Shown: positions 9,301-18,807 of the stretch, in pieces
How positions within the stretch are numbered: the first letter of the stretch is position 1
Layout of the letters: each line of letters opens with the position of its first letter
Source of the DNA: a bacterium 1xD42-67
GTDB taxonomy: Bacteria > Bacillota > Clostridia > Oscillospirales > Oscillospiraceae
Length of the DNA: 64,000 bases
NCBI GenBank assembly: GCA_003612335.1
Contig: RAYO01000019.1
Span: 1-64,000, forward strand
Reading direction: 5' to 3'
Made by a program: the position numbers and the translations under genes
Notes under the pieces: model-generated
What the model was told of the DNA's origin: nothing
Seen by the model: only the letters and a program-made list of their open reading frames with translations
The model's database searches: none

Positions 9301-9949
9301 GGTGCGCGGCGCAGTGGCTTATAAGCTGCGGAATCGCTTTACGTTCTCAGGCCCGGTGATCACACTCAAGGGCAACACAATGAGCATGACCGACATCTTT
9401 GCCATGTTCTGTCAGCGCCATGCGCCGTTTACACTGGATGAATTAACGGCCTTTGCCAAGGAATGCGATTCGACCATCTATATGGACACGGTTCACAGGA
9501 ACTGCGCCCGTGTCAGCGAGACAGAGTTCGTTGAGACAGGAGCCGTGCGCTGGGACATTCCCCGTGTGGATGCTGCCATCGCGTTGCACTGTCCGGGAAA
9601 GTATGTATCACTGAAGAACATTCAGTATTTCGATGCGTTCCCCTACGTGGGGTACTCGTGGAATAGTTACCTGCTGGAGCAGTATGTGGCCACCGTAAGC
9701 AAGAATTTCACGCTGATGCACTCTAGCTATGCCAAGAACAATGTCTCAGGCGCTATCGTACGCCGGGATGCAGGGCTTGATTTCTTTGACGATGTTCTGG
9801 CAGACATTCTGGCTAACGCTCCAGTGGATTTGGAGAAAGATCCATGCCTAGAGCATCTGGCCAATGCGGGCTATATCACCAGGAAGAAGCTTTCCAGCAT
9901 CAACGAAATTATTACGAGAGCCAAAATGCTGCGCTCTCAGAAAGGATGA
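6362..9949 (+). CDS. Large HARE-HTH protein heading the BREX-like operon
   Basis: A 1195-aa protein of unknown function and the first gene of the defence operon; it ends directly at the BrxP start. The visible modules are an N-terminal helical region (1-130), a low-complexity acidic linker (about 250-310), a WWTKDH-ending domain (about 438-515), a region like the core-binding domain of tyrosine recombinases (about 523-615, DRTAGNYSTSIRMIEAYI) and a HARE-HTH domain (about 628-708, AGKPMTVSEIYQAII). About 480 uncharacterised residues follow. HARE-HTH domains are proposed to couple DNA-modification state to effectors. No recombinase catalytic residues are seen, so a sensor or specificity role is inferred. 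It is not one of the four named BREX type 4 genes. Confidence 0.7.
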   Translation: MVRQIPFTKYEAALLLDAYLKVLSGELSRMDSVKNCSQLLRLMAVNAGIEIDEIYRNVNGISFQMASMESAYQGKTIMKPATQLFTETVQLFRDNNKEYHNLLNKAKDMAAEKRDNEATALQMCELCTTNPAEHQMILEETNRMTGIPSKSVEDAFFMYAKDKTGFPPKMLVDYLQKAADYCHLKQPLLGMTDAKAVHNVQKKVAEGKLLRFRFGKNAQAIRSVTQLYYAFIKSYCEPKEDAITQTAPLMKDAVVEQAASDAVEQATAENVPIISVEEVGALDEIVETAEGSALQGETTSVPANDQSLVDFSQDGTYLFTKPVSYTYKGEVYPAKSWNRIYVEICGLLFADYRDAFMGIMNEDIPGYNTLAFADERNYRRMRVPKSFAPGYYLESNLDATTIVRKIRGLHQLFGLGDKLRISYRSEDGGGETSEKAPNKEWIIVQLKARGLTYQDKRNWGGCLWIVGDHGLDAFIQECRIKGYKLSYKADGCKTYPNRPVWWTKDHPKQPIKATPVIPTGEGQISLDAFKQFLIQEKGLADRTAGNYSTSIRMIEAYIQRNHLDFSLLNADATGAQKIFDFLMARPDFEQINIQRHRQFSAALVQFVIFLRQDGSIAHGGEQKLTGKKTIIETVFDVLRQAGKPMTVSEIYQAIIRDNLYPFGAQNPQSVVYSKVSLAYRQTDTRIREGRDVLIRAEKDGRRVFQVMSAKEAAAFLENQQRKSELETASPWVEYEAVLKQAFPKGFQKESVLDMKKLRKRWAEIHGEELRDSNEIVRLQLTAHCVDTGKRWYLAELLLSDEDRWTVLQYIERVLNSGKPVLYYSSIYAALEHQLESAVLTEDLLVSYLLATCQDRYILREHYLTNDRHAQVNLPEEITDVMLAYGRPIHTDELKQALHHFPPNQVERELHIHSEFIMDAFHTYFHESMADLTAQELDQIAAFIQEELDNQGYMIGDWIQRKLVQLYPETAERLSFLTPLGVRGAVAYKLRNRFTFSGPVITLKGNTMSMTDIFAMFCQRHAPFTLDELTAFAKECDSTIYMDTVHRNCARVSETEFVETGAVRWDIPRVDAAIALHCPGKYVSLKNIQYFDAFPYVGYSWNSYLLEQYVATVSKNFTLMHSSYAKNNVSGAIVRRDAGLDFFDDVLADILANAPVDLEKDPCLEHLANAGYITRKKLSSINEIITRAKMLRSQKG

Positions 9950-12325
9950 GTGTCTATGTATTCCTACGAATGGGATGCTGAGACTGGCGGATATGTGCTG
10001 AACAGTACGCCACTGCCGTTCAGCAAAGAGCCGCGACCGGTGTACTATCGGGAGATGGATTTGCTTGGCTTTGATAAGTATTGGGATTATGAAAAAGATG
10101 ACACTTATCCTTATATGTGGGCGGAGACAAATAAGTATTGGTACCGCGGAGAATTAGTAGCGCAATTAAAAGGAGGCACTCTATTTCAGGCTCCTGAATT
10201 GATACCAGATGAGAATGCAAGAAGAAACATTGTACGCTTTGTTCCTGTAGACATTGCGAAAATGGTATCGCGCAATAGCAGTATTCTTGATAGCCTTACG
10301 GCGGAGACAATCAAGAATACATACAATACATACATTGGATACAAAGACAAAGTTGATTTGTTTTATGTGGCTTTTAGCGGAGGTAAGGACAGTGTTGTAG
10401 CCCTTGACATCGTTCAGAGAGCTATACCACATGACGATTTCTTGGTGCTGTTCGGAGATACGCAAATGGAGTTCTCTGACACTTATGATGTAATTGAGCA
10501 AACGAGAAAACAGTGCGAAGAGAAAGGTATCCGGTTCTTAGTAGCCAGATCAAAGCTTGAGCCTGGATATACGTGGGATAGAATAGGCCCTCCTGCGCAA
10601 AAGATGAGGTGGTGCTGTAGCGTTCATAAAACTGCACCACAGATTATTCGACTACGCAAATACATGAGGAATCCTCATTTCCGTGGAATGGCAATGATGG
10701 GAGTTAGAGGCGACGAAAGCATAGCGCGCAGTAAATACGATGTCGTAAATCTCGGAACAAAGCATAAAGGTCAGTATGATTATTATCCAATCCTGCGATG
10801 GAATTCAGCAGAATTGTTTCTCTATATATATCAGCAAGGGCTAATCATTAACAGAACCTATCTTCTGGGAAATAACAGAGCTGGTTGTCTTGTTTGCCCA
10901 ATGGCATCAAAAAAAGGCTCTTGGGTCAGAGAACAGCTTTACGGCGATAGCCCAGATGCGAAGCATTCAACCAAATTCTTTAATGACCTAATCGTTAAAA
11001 AATCAGTTGCCAGTACTATGCTGCCAGCTGCACAACGTGAATTCATGGAGTTTGAGGGCTGGAAGTCCAGACATGATGCACGAAAGCTGAGTGCGCCGGA
11101 TTTGGTGTACGACGATGAAATGCTATCCAAAGTACAGATTATTCGCATCAAGCGAATATCAACGAATTGGAGAGAGTGGATTAAGACCATCGGGGAAATA
11201 ACGTATCAAGAGCCAAGAACGGTGCGCATCCATTTCGGAACTGAGTGGTTTACAGCGAGCTATGAAGAAAAAGATGAGGGACTGGAATTCCGAATCAAAA
11301 CCAGCAATACAAAGGACGAAATTCTATTTATTGCAGCATTAAAGAATATCTTGCGAAAATCAGCCTATTGTATTGGCTGCCAAGTATGCGAAGCAAATTG
11401 TCCAAATGGCTTTATAAGTTTTGAGAATGGTGATGTACATATCGATGATCGGTGTGTACATTGTCTAATGTGCCACAAGGTTTCATCTTCAAGCTGCTGG
11501 GTAGCTGAATCACACAAAATGCCAAAGGAGAAGAGTACGATGACTACAAGTATCGATCGATATAAAACGCTTGGCGTTCAGTTTTCTTGGGTGAGGGATT
11601 ACTTTGAGAAAAAGAACGATTTCTGGGATAATAATAATTTGGGAACGATGATGTTAAGCCCACTTAAAGCGTTTTTAGCTGATACCGGAGTAAGTCGAAA
11701 GGGAAAGATTACTGCTTTTGGCGAGCTTGTTGACACAATCGGCATTGATAGTGAAACTGCTTGGGCGCTAATGCTTTGTAACGCGGCCTATACTTCTGAA
11801 ATTAATTGGTGGGTCAAGAATATCTCTTTCAACCGCCCCTATACCCCTGCGGAAATTATGGCGCTTTTGATGGATGATGTGTCCTCAGAAAAATCCCGGA
11901 AAAACGTTGTTTCCGCCATTAAAAATCTGTGTAGCAGCAATCCAATATTGGGGGACCGGATTGGCCTTGGTCATTGTAACAGCGAACAAAAGGGACGAGT
12001 AACTCATCTTCTTGATATCACTAGGACTACTTGGTCTGCTCCCGATCCCCTCGTCATCCTTTACTCCCTCTATAAGTTTGCGGAAGCCTGCGAGGGATAC
12101 TATCAGTTTACCCTTACCACGCTGATAGACGATACCGTCGAACGCAGCGGCATCAGCCCTACAGAAATTTTCGGTTTAGGCACCGAGACCATGGAAAGGC
12201 TGCTCAACGGCCTATCCATCAATCACCCGGAATTTATCAACTGCTCCTTCAAAATGGATCTGGACAGCATTACTCTGCGGCCCGGCAAGACCTCAGATGA
12301 CGTGCTGGAACTTTTCAAAGCATAA
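9950..12325 (+). CDS. brxP: BrxP-like PAPS-reductase/ferredoxin/DUF4007 protein
   Basis: A 791-aa protein. The PP-loop ATPase motif is FSGGKDS near residue 141. This is the domain used by PAPS reductases and by the DNA phosphorothioation enzyme DndC to activate a phosphate or adenylate for sulfur chemistry. Cysteine motifs follow: RWCCSVHK near 222 and CLVCPMASKKG near 312. A ferredoxin-type cluster (CIGCQVCEANCP, then CVHCLMC) lies around 474-515. A DUF4007-like C-terminal region starts near 543. The gene begins directly after the stop of the previous gene, with GTG at 9950 or ATG at 9956. The architecture and neighbours match BrxP of BREX type 4. Sulfur insertion into DNA is inferred from the domains. 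Confidence 0.85.
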   Translation: MSMYSYEWDAETGGYVLNSTPLPFSKEPRPVYYREMDLLGFDKYWDYEKDDTYPYMWAETNKYWYRGELVAQLKGGTLFQAPELIPDENARRNIVRFVPVDIAKMVSRNSSILDSLTAETIKNTYNTYIGYKDKVDLFYVAFSGGKDSVVALDIVQRAIPHDDFLVLFGDTQMEFSDTYDVIEQTRKQCEEKGIRFLVARSKLEPGYTWDRIGPPAQKMRWCCSVHKTAPQIIRLRKYMRNPHFRGMAMMGVRGDESIARSKYDVVNLGTKHKGQYDYYPILRWNSAELFLYIYQQGLIINRTYLLGNNRAGCLVCPMASKKGSWVREQLYGDSPDAKHSTKFFNDLIVKKSVASTMLPAAQREFMEFEGWKSRHDARKLSAPDLVYDDEMLSKVQIIRIKRISTNWREWIKTIGEITYQEPRTVRIHFGTEWFTASYEEKDEGLEFRIKTSNTKDEILFIAALKNILRKSAYCIGCQVCEANCPNGFISFENGDVHIDDRCVHCLMCHKVSSSSCWVAESHKMPKEKSTMTTSIDRYKTLGVQFSWVRDYFEKKNDFWDNNNLGTMMLSPLKAFLADTGVSRKGKITAFGELVDTIGIDSETAWALMLCNAAYTSEINWWVKNISFNRPYTPAEIMALLMDDVSSEKSRKNVVSAIKNLCSSNPILGDRIGLGHCNSEQKGRVTHLLDITRTTWSAPDPLVILYSLYKFAEACEGYYQFTLTTLIDDTVERSGISPTEIFGLGTETMERLLNGLSINHPEFINCSFKMDLDSITLRPGKTSDDVLELFKA

Positions 12326-12342
12326 CATAGGAGGAATCGGTC

Positions 12343-15300
12343 ATGGCCGAGTTGTATAGAGACTACTTTGACATAGACCCGGAGTTTTTCCCTGCCGTCA
12401 ACGCCAGCGTCATCGAACAGCACCCCAACCTCTGGGAAAAGTTCTATCCACACGAGACGTTTGTCAAACTCATGCGGGATCTGATCAGCTGCGTCGGTCG
12501 CTTGCAGAAGCTGTCCGTCTGGGTGGAGGGTGAATACGGCACCGGGAAATCCCATGCTGTACTGACACTCAAAAAGCTGCTAGAGGCGGACGATGCCACC
12601 ACGAAGGCTTATTTTGACCGTTTCCCGGAGCAGTTGGGCAATGACCTGTATAACAAACTCTATTCTCTGAAGCACGCTGGGAACATTCTGGTGGCACACC
12701 GATATGCCTCTTCTGACATTACTAGCGAGACGGATCTACTCTTTGACGTGCAGGACAGCATTGTGGCCGCACTGCGCGAAAAGGGGTATAAGGAGGGCGA
12801 CGGCGCGTTGCGGTCAGCAGCCATCCAGTGGCTGAGTGATACGGATAACAAAGCCTACTTCAACGGCCTGATGAAGGGTACCTATGCTGCAACCTTCGCC
12901 GGAGACGATGTGGACGCCCTGATTAAAAAGTTACAAACATTTGAAGGTTTGCCGCTTTCCGAAATCATGACCAAGGTCATGAAGTTGGCCAACGAGCGTG
13001 GCATCCGTGTCCTGACGCTAACCAAAGAGGTGCTACAGGACTGGATTCGTGCGGTCATTAAGGATAATAACTTGTACGGTCTCATCTTCATATGGGATGA
13101 GTTTACGGATTTCTTTAAAAATAATCGAACACGCCTGTCCGGCCTACAGGCACTGGTGGAAATGTCCGAGGGTGACTTTTTCTATCTGATTCCTGTCACC
13201 CACAATGTAGCCAACCTGTTCCCAGCCAAGGACAAGGACTGGAATGTCATCAGTCACCGCTTTGTATTGCCCTTTTGCAACATTGAGCTGCCGGACAACA
13301 TGGCCTTTCGTCTGATGGGTAAAGCTCTGGAAAAGCGCCAAGATACGCACCTGATGGACGAATGGCAGGAAACCTCCGAGGAACTCTATGAGCGCACCAG
13401 AGACGCCCGCGCCTTAGTGAAAAAACAGGCCAAGATTCAAGATACGGAGTTGCGCGATGTGCTTCCCTTACATCCTTATGCCGCACTGCTGCTCAAGAAC
13501 ATGGCCAGCTATTATGCTGGAGATGTGCGAAGCATGTTTGACTTCCTGAAAAACGACACAGGAGATGAGATCCGTGGCTTCAAATGGTTCATTGATACCT
13601 TCGGCCCTGCGGATGACAATCCGCTACTGACAGTGGACCTGCTATGGGACTTCTTCTATGAAAAGGGCAAAGAACTGCTGGACAGGGATGTCCGCAAGGT
13701 GCTGGATAGCTTTGGTCGCGCACGCAATCTAATTGGTGATGAGCCTCGTATCCTAAAAGCGATTCTGCTCATGCAGGCCATCTATGAGAAGACAGGTTCT
13801 CAGGTGGGAACGCTCGCTCCCAGTGCGAAGAACATCGAATATGCCTTCATGGGTTCTGACTTGGACGATGGACAACCCACAAAAATCGCGGATAGCCTCG
13901 TCAGGAAGAAAATTCTCTACAAGACGCCGGGGTCAAACCTCTACAGTGCGCTTCTCAGTGCAGACGATGACATTCCTCCAGTGGATGTGAAATTTTCGAA
14001 CCTTCTGACGGAAGGCAAGATGCAAACAGTCATTGAGCCCAAAGACGCACTGAAACTGCGTTACGACTTTACCCTGGTCGCTGACGCAAGCCGTCTGGAA
14101 CAGCAGCTCAAGGGAATTATAAATCAGGGCACAGACAACCGAATCCATGCCGTGATTGCGTTTGCCAAGAGCGGCTTGGATGCTTATGAGCTTTCCAAGG
14201 CGTTCAGCACGTATGCGCACGACGAGCACTTCCGCTCTATTGTATTTATTGACGCAACCCTTACGCCGCTGGGCGATGACCGCTTTGAGCAGATTTCTGA
14301 CTCCAAGGCCAAGTATGAATATTGGCACAAGAAGAATACTGACATGGCTGGCCAGTACAACAACGATGTGAGCAGGGTGCTGGAAGATTGGCACAAGAGT
14401 GTCAAGAAGGGTGAGTTCATTATCTACTGGGAGGACGCACTGACTGGCAAGCGTATTCCGACATTGGAAGCGCTTTACACCGAACTGAGCACGGTCAACC
14501 GCAGGCGCTATCCTGACGGACTGGAGACGTTTGCCGCCAATGCCACCCCTACCATGTGGCAAGCGACTCAGCTGAAGAACGGCGTTGGCCTCGGTGCTGG
14601 TTCCGGCGGAACATTGGGACAGTTCAGCTGTGTTCCCAAGGATTTGGGCGAGGCCTGGACCACGGAGCGTTATTGGGAAACACTGCCTCTGCTGACCATC
14701 TCGAAGATTAAACGTACAGTAGACAGCATGATCACTGAAGCCTTCAGAACAGGTGATCGGATCTCCATCCGAGACATCTATGAAAAGCTATATAAAGCGC
14801 CTTATGGCTTCATGCCCTGTAATCAGACAGCATTTATCCTTGGTTTCCTTCTGAAAGAATATGCTGATGGTTCTTTTTCCTCTAGCGACGGAATCAGACC
14901 GGCTAAACTGGATAACGAGAAGCTGAAGAACATCGTCTCCGAGTATATTTCCGAGCGCATGACACCTAATCCGCGTTACAAGGATAAGTACATCGTAAAG
15001 ATGACGGAGGAGACTAAAGCCTTTGTAGCGGCCTCTGCTATGATATTCGACCGCCCTGTCAACGTTTCACGGATGGAAGATATCCGGGATACGATAGTGC
15101 GTCCGGCCATGCACTCTCTGCCCTTCCCAATGTGGTGCCTGAAGCATCTGGGAGATGAACCAGCCTTCACAAGCAGCACTGAAAACGTGCATCAGCTGAT
15201 AGATCTCTATACTGCTTTCGCCAACAGCGGCAGCACTGACGGGCGCTCCGACAATGACATTGCCTCTGACATTGGCAGACTTGTCATCCGCCATCCTGGG

Positions 15301-16527
15301 TTGGCTGAGGATTTGCGTAGCATTATGTCCGAACAGAAGGTACGGGAGGGCATGAAAAACTATCTGGATGATTTTGAGAACGGTATCCTGTCCAAGCTTG
15401 GTGAACAGATCGGTGATGGTGGGCAGTATATCACCCGCTTGCAAAAGAGGTTTAGCGCCGATGCGGCAAACTGGGTCTGGTTCAAGGAAACTGCCGATCA
15501 ACAGATTCGTATGCTGATTTTGGAGTACAGGATCATTCTCGCCAGCAATGCGGTGATTCTTCACAGCAACTCCTTCGGAGGCTGCATTGAGGAGTGGTGC
15601 AACGTCTGCAAAAATATCAAGATCTCCTACCTATATGCCAAAAATTACTGGGACGATCTGGGGCCGTTCATGGAGCTTCTGTATGGAATCAAGAAATCCG
15701 GCGAACTCCAGGAAAACCGCCGGGAACAGTTCCTGCAACAAATCACAGATAAAGGCGCGAACTTCAAATCTTTCTACAATCATCAAGAAAGTGTGTTTGC
15801 CAATGCCTGCAGCTATATCCTCCAAGGCCTTGGCCAAGATTTTGTCAGTGAAATTTATAAACAGTTGCCAGGAAGTGACCTCTTCACATCCGAAAAGAGC
15901 TACTATCAACGGTGTGTGCAGGAAACGGTGAAGACCTGGAGTGAGAGGCAGGAAAGCGCAAAACTGATCAAAGCTTGGAAAGACGCGACAAAGACGGAGT
16001 CACCCCGTGCCTGGTCGCAAGCCTATCTGATGCCTGTTCTCTGCATGGTGGATGATCCCAACGAGGAAATCATAGCCAAAAAAGCTTTTGATACCATCAA
16101 TGCCATTGCTAAGAAAAAGAGAGTCGATGGACGGAGTATAGAGGACACCATGAAATTCCTGCAGTCCCATACTGTTCTGCTACAAAAGTTGGGTGACTCT
16201 GCCGTGCGTGATGATGCTTTCCGTAAGCGTATCCTGGGTCGCTATGACGTGCTGCTCCAGAACATTGAAGAAGTTAAAAGAGAGCTGGAACAGCACCTGC
16301 TGGAGCACCCGTACGACTGGTACCATCTGACCAGTTTAGAAAATGCGCTCTGCAAGAAAGCCGAATTCGTGTATAACGGATCGGGTTATGAACTTGCGGT
16401 TCAAAAGATCGATGGGATGGATATTGCAGATGTGAAGCGCTATTTGAAGGAGCTCATTGAGAAGAACATGACCGTTGGCATCGAGATTATACGCGAAACC
16501 CGAGGTGCTCTGCATGAAGATCAGTGA
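12343..16527 (+). CDS. brxC: BREX ATPase BrxC/PglY-like
   Basis: A 1394-aa P-loop ATPase. The Walker A motif is GEYGTGKSH near residue 63 and the Walker B is LIFIWDEFTDFF near 246. A long helical region of the BrxC/PglY (DUF499-like) type follows. In BREX systems this ATPase acts with PglZ and the modification enzyme in host protection. It starts 17 nt after brxP with TAGGAGGAA before the ATG, and its last 14 nt overlap pglZ, implying coupled translation. Size and position both fit. Confidence 0.85.
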   Translation: MAELYRDYFDIDPEFFPAVNASVIEQHPNLWEKFYPHETFVKLMRDLISCVGRLQKLSVWVEGEYGTGKSHAVLTLKKLLEADDATTKAYFDRFPEQLGNDLYNKLYSLKHAGNILVAHRYASSDITSETDLLFDVQDSIVAALREKGYKEGDGALRSAAIQWLSDTDNKAYFNGLMKGTYAATFAGDDVDALIKKLQTFEGLPLSEIMTKVMKLANERGIRVLTLTKEVLQDWIRAVIKDNNLYGLIFIWDEFTDFFKNNRTRLSGLQALVEMSEGDFFYLIPVTHNVANLFPAKDKDWNVISHRFVLPFCNIELPDNMAFRLMGKALEKRQDTHLMDEWQETSEELYERTRDARALVKKQAKIQDTELRDVLPLHPYAALLLKNMASYYAGDVRSMFDFLKNDTGDEIRGFKWFIDTFGPADDNPLLTVDLLWDFFYEKGKELLDRDVRKVLDSFGRARNLIGDEPRILKAILLMQAIYEKTGSQVGTLAPSAKNIEYAFMGSDLDDGQPTKIADSLVRKKILYKTPGSNLYSALLSADDDIPPVDVKFSNLLTEGKMQTVIEPKDALKLRYDFTLVADASRLEQQLKGIINQGTDNRIHAVIAFAKSGLDAYELSKAFSTYAHDEHFRSIVFIDATLTPLGDDRFEQISDSKAKYEYWHKKNTDMAGQYNNDVSRVLEDWHKSVKKGEFIIYWEDALTGKRIPTLEALYTELSTVNRRRYPDGLETFAANATPTMWQATQLKNGVGLGAGSGGTLGQFSCVPKDLGEAWTTERYWETLPLLTISKIKRTVDSMITEAFRTGDRISIRDIYEKLYKAPYGFMPCNQTAFILGFLLKEYADGSFSSSDGIRPAKLDNEKLKNIVSEYISERMTPNPRYKDKYIVKMTEETKAFVAASAMIFDRPVNVSRMEDIRDTIVRPAMHSLPFPMWCLKHLGDEPAFTSSTENVHQLIDLYTAFANSGSTDGRSDNDIASDIGRLVIRHPGLAEDLRSIMSEQKVREGMKNYLDDFENGILSKLGEQIGDGGQYITRLQKRFSADAANWVWFKETADQQIRMLILEYRIILASNAVILHSNSFGGCIEEWCNVCKNIKISYLYAKNYWDDLGPFMELLYGIKKSGELQENRREQFLQQITDKGANFKSFYNHQESVFANACSYILQGLGQDFVSEIYKQLPGSDLFTSEKSYYQRCVQETVKTWSERQESAKLIKAWKDATKTESPRAWSQAYLMPVLCMVDDPNEEIIAKKAFDTINAIAKKKRVDGRSIEDTMKFLQSHTVLLQKLGDSAVRDDAFRKRILGRYDVLLQNIEEVKRELEQHLLEHPYDWYHLTSLENALCKKAEFVYNGSGYELAVQKIDGMDIADVKRYLKELIEKNMTVGIEIIRETRGALHEDQ

Positions 16528-18796
16528 TATTTATGGGCGAATAGAAAGATACCTACGCAGTAATGATACGCGGCCGAGGATTGTCAATTTCCAAGACCGC
16601 GCATCCCTCATTGCGTTCCGGGATCATTTTAACGTCGGAAATTCTGTCTTTAAAACGCCATCTGAATACAGCAAGTTCGATGAAGATCCCATGACAGAGA
16701 ATCTGTATGCGGAGATTCAATCGTTCAAAGGGAATCTGTTCCTGATTGGCTTCACATCTCAACTGAGGCTGAAAGGTCGTGATGCTCTGCATCAGTTCAT
16801 TACGCAGATTGCGCATATAACGCTAAACGCCGGGAAACTGATTCTCGTATGCTTTGGCTGTGTAGAAATGCTTCACTTCGATGATACCCGTATCCAAGGA
16901 TTGGTGTATTCTGCGGATGGCGCAACCAGTACCCTTCCTCAATTGCGCTTTGTCGGTGACGGCATTCCAATCTCCAACAGCCAAAAGGTGACAAAAGGTA
17001 TTGACAAAATTGGACTGCTAGTTGAGACTGTTAATGCCGATACCCTCGTTATACGTACAAAAAAATTTGCGCTAGATTATCCGAATTCAATGCTTCACAT
17101 AGAAGAACTCGTAGATGCTTACGCCGCATTGTGTGACATTGATCCTGCCACCGCCGGATTGGATAAATTGCTGGGTAAAGCGGAGCAGTGGACCTTTGCA
17201 TTGGATGAGATTACATCCAACGGCAGCTGGAATAGCCTGGTAACACATATGTTTGGCAGTGCTTATTCCCTTGAACTCGCTGTTGCACAGTGGGACCGCT
17301 TCACCGATGATATGCAGTGGCTGTATTTCATCGCGCTGAAACTCTTTGGCTCACAGAAGAATTGGTGCTTAAATCAAGCTGCAGGTGCAGCTTCGTCGCC
17401 CAAGGATATGGTGCGGAAGATCTATCGCTCTATTCTGGGCGAAAACTGCCATTCCTCGATCTTCATTAAGCGGTATCGCGAAAGAAAACAACTGCTACAG
17501 CAGATGTTTGATATGGAAGATGATACTGATGTCATTGACTATATTCAAATGACAAAGCAACACAAAAAAGACGCGATACGCTATCTGACAAATAATACGA
17601 AGCTTGAAAAAGAAGCCATCATCGACTTGATCAGTGTTTATGCTGAGGAGTACACCCCTCAGGAACTCCGGAGCATTTTGGTGGAGGTATACCCCGACCT
17701 GGCTGCTTACCTGGAACCGTACTCTTTCCCTGGGAACGCTTGGTTGGATGCATATTTCACGGAATATCGTTATTCAAAAGTTATGAACCGGGTTTCGCCA
17801 GAGCTGAGAGAAATGGCGCAACAGAAGGCTGTCGATCATGATTTTTTGAAACTTTTGCCCAGGATTGCTGTGGTAGACAGCATACCTAAAGGAGGAACCT
17901 TCCTTTTCTTCGTCGATGCTATGGGCGTAGAGTTTATTCCATATATCGTACAGAAATGTCGGAAATATGATCTGAAGTTTACTGTAACGGTATCACACTG
18001 TGAACTTCCATCGCTTACTCGATGTAACAAGGATTTCTTTGAATCCTATCCTCCTGAGCAGAGAACGAAAGTTTCTGAACTGGATGATATCATTCATCAC
18101 GGCAAAGAGAACTACGATTATCAAGTGACCAAGACACCGCTTCATTTGATTCGTGAACTGGAAATCATTGATGAGGTGCTTAGGAATGCGAGGACAAGGC
18201 TTTTGTCCGGCAATTCAACTAGGGTGCTTCTGGTTGCCGATCATGGTGCGACCCGAATGGCTGTGATAAACGAGCACATCATCGATATTGATGTCAACTC
18301 CAAGGGAACGAACGGCGGACGAGTGTGTGAATATACTGAAGCCGTTAAATCAGTTCCCTGCGCTATCCCTGAGGGTAGCTATTACATACTTGCAAGCTAT
18401 GACCGCTTTAAAGGTGGACAGCCCGCCAACGTCGAAGCACATGGCGGAGGGACGCTAGAAGAGGTCGTCGTTCCCGTGATAACACTGTCAATGCCGACTG
18501 AAGAGATCGAAGTTCAGGTAGAGCCCAAGATTATTGAGTACAGTTTCAAGCAACAGCCCGTATTGAAGCTATTCTCAAAAACGATTCTTACAAATGTTAG
18601 TGTGCTGATCAACGGAAAATGGTACGAAGCGGATACCTCAGTGGACGGTCAGAACTTCTCGTTTACGCTGGCGGGTCTTAAGAAAGGTCAGTATACTGCT
18701 ACCCTGTATGCCAATAAAAGCGAAGTTGCCGCCGAACTTACATTTGAATTGAGAAGTAAAGCCGGTAGTTCAACGGGCAAGGCTGGCATACTATAA
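16514..18796 (+). CDS. pglZ: BREX phosphatase-fold protein PglZ
   Basis: A 760-aa protein of the PglZ family (alkaline-phosphatase superfamily), the shared core gene of BREX systems. The metal-site motifs are FLFFVDAMG near residue 463 and VLLVADHG near 570; HGGG near 645 probably completes the site. The C-terminal 90 residues look like a beta-sandwich. ATG at 16514 inside the end of brxC is preferred over an upstream in-frame start. GAGGTG precedes it and the resulting N-terminus MKISDIYGR is natural. Confidence 0.9.
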   Translation: MKISDIYGRIERYLRSNDTRPRIVNFQDRASLIAFRDHFNVGNSVFKTPSEYSKFDEDPMTENLYAEIQSFKGNLFLIGFTSQLRLKGRDALHQFITQIAHITLNAGKLILVCFGCVEMLHFDDTRIQGLVYSADGATSTLPQLRFVGDGIPISNSQKVTKGIDKIGLLVETVNADTLVIRTKKFALDYPNSMLHIEELVDAYAALCDIDPATAGLDKLLGKAEQWTFALDEITSNGSWNSLVTHMFGSAYSLELAVAQWDRFTDDMQWLYFIALKLFGSQKNWCLNQAAGAASSPKDMVRKIYRSILGENCHSSIFIKRYRERKQLLQQMFDMEDDTDVIDYIQMTKQHKKDAIRYLTNNTKLEKEAIIDLISVYAEEYTPQELRSILVEVYPDLAAYLEPYSFPGNAWLDAYFTEYRYSKVMNRVSPELREMAQQKAVDHDFLKLLPRIAVVDSIPKGGTFLFFVDAMGVEFIPYIVQKCRKYDLKFTVTVSHCELPSLTRCNKDFFESYPPEQRTKVSELDDIIHHGKENYDYQVTKTPLHLIRELEIIDEVLRNARTRLLSGNSTRVLLVADHGATRMAVINEHIIDIDVNSKGTNGGRVCEYTEAVKSVPCAIPEGSYYILASYDRFKGGQPANVEAHGGGTLEEVVVPVITLSMPTEEIEVQVEPKIIEYSFKQQPVLKLFSKTILTNVSVLINGKWYEADTSVDGQNFSFTLAGLKKGQYTATLYANKSEVAAELTFELRSKAGSSTGKAGIL

Positions 18797-18807
18797 GGAG
18801 CAATCAC

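Noticed and set aside
6362-9949. Tyrosine recombinase
   Set aside because: Only a core-binding-like stretch is seen; the catalytic Arg-His-Arg-Tyr set is not evident and the remainder of the protein is unlike integrases.
9950-12325. Assimilatory sulfate reduction enzyme (CysH)
   Set aside because: The PP-loop domain is fused to ferredoxin-like and DUF4007 regions and lies in a pglZ/brxC/brxL operon with no cys genes, so a defence role is far more likely.
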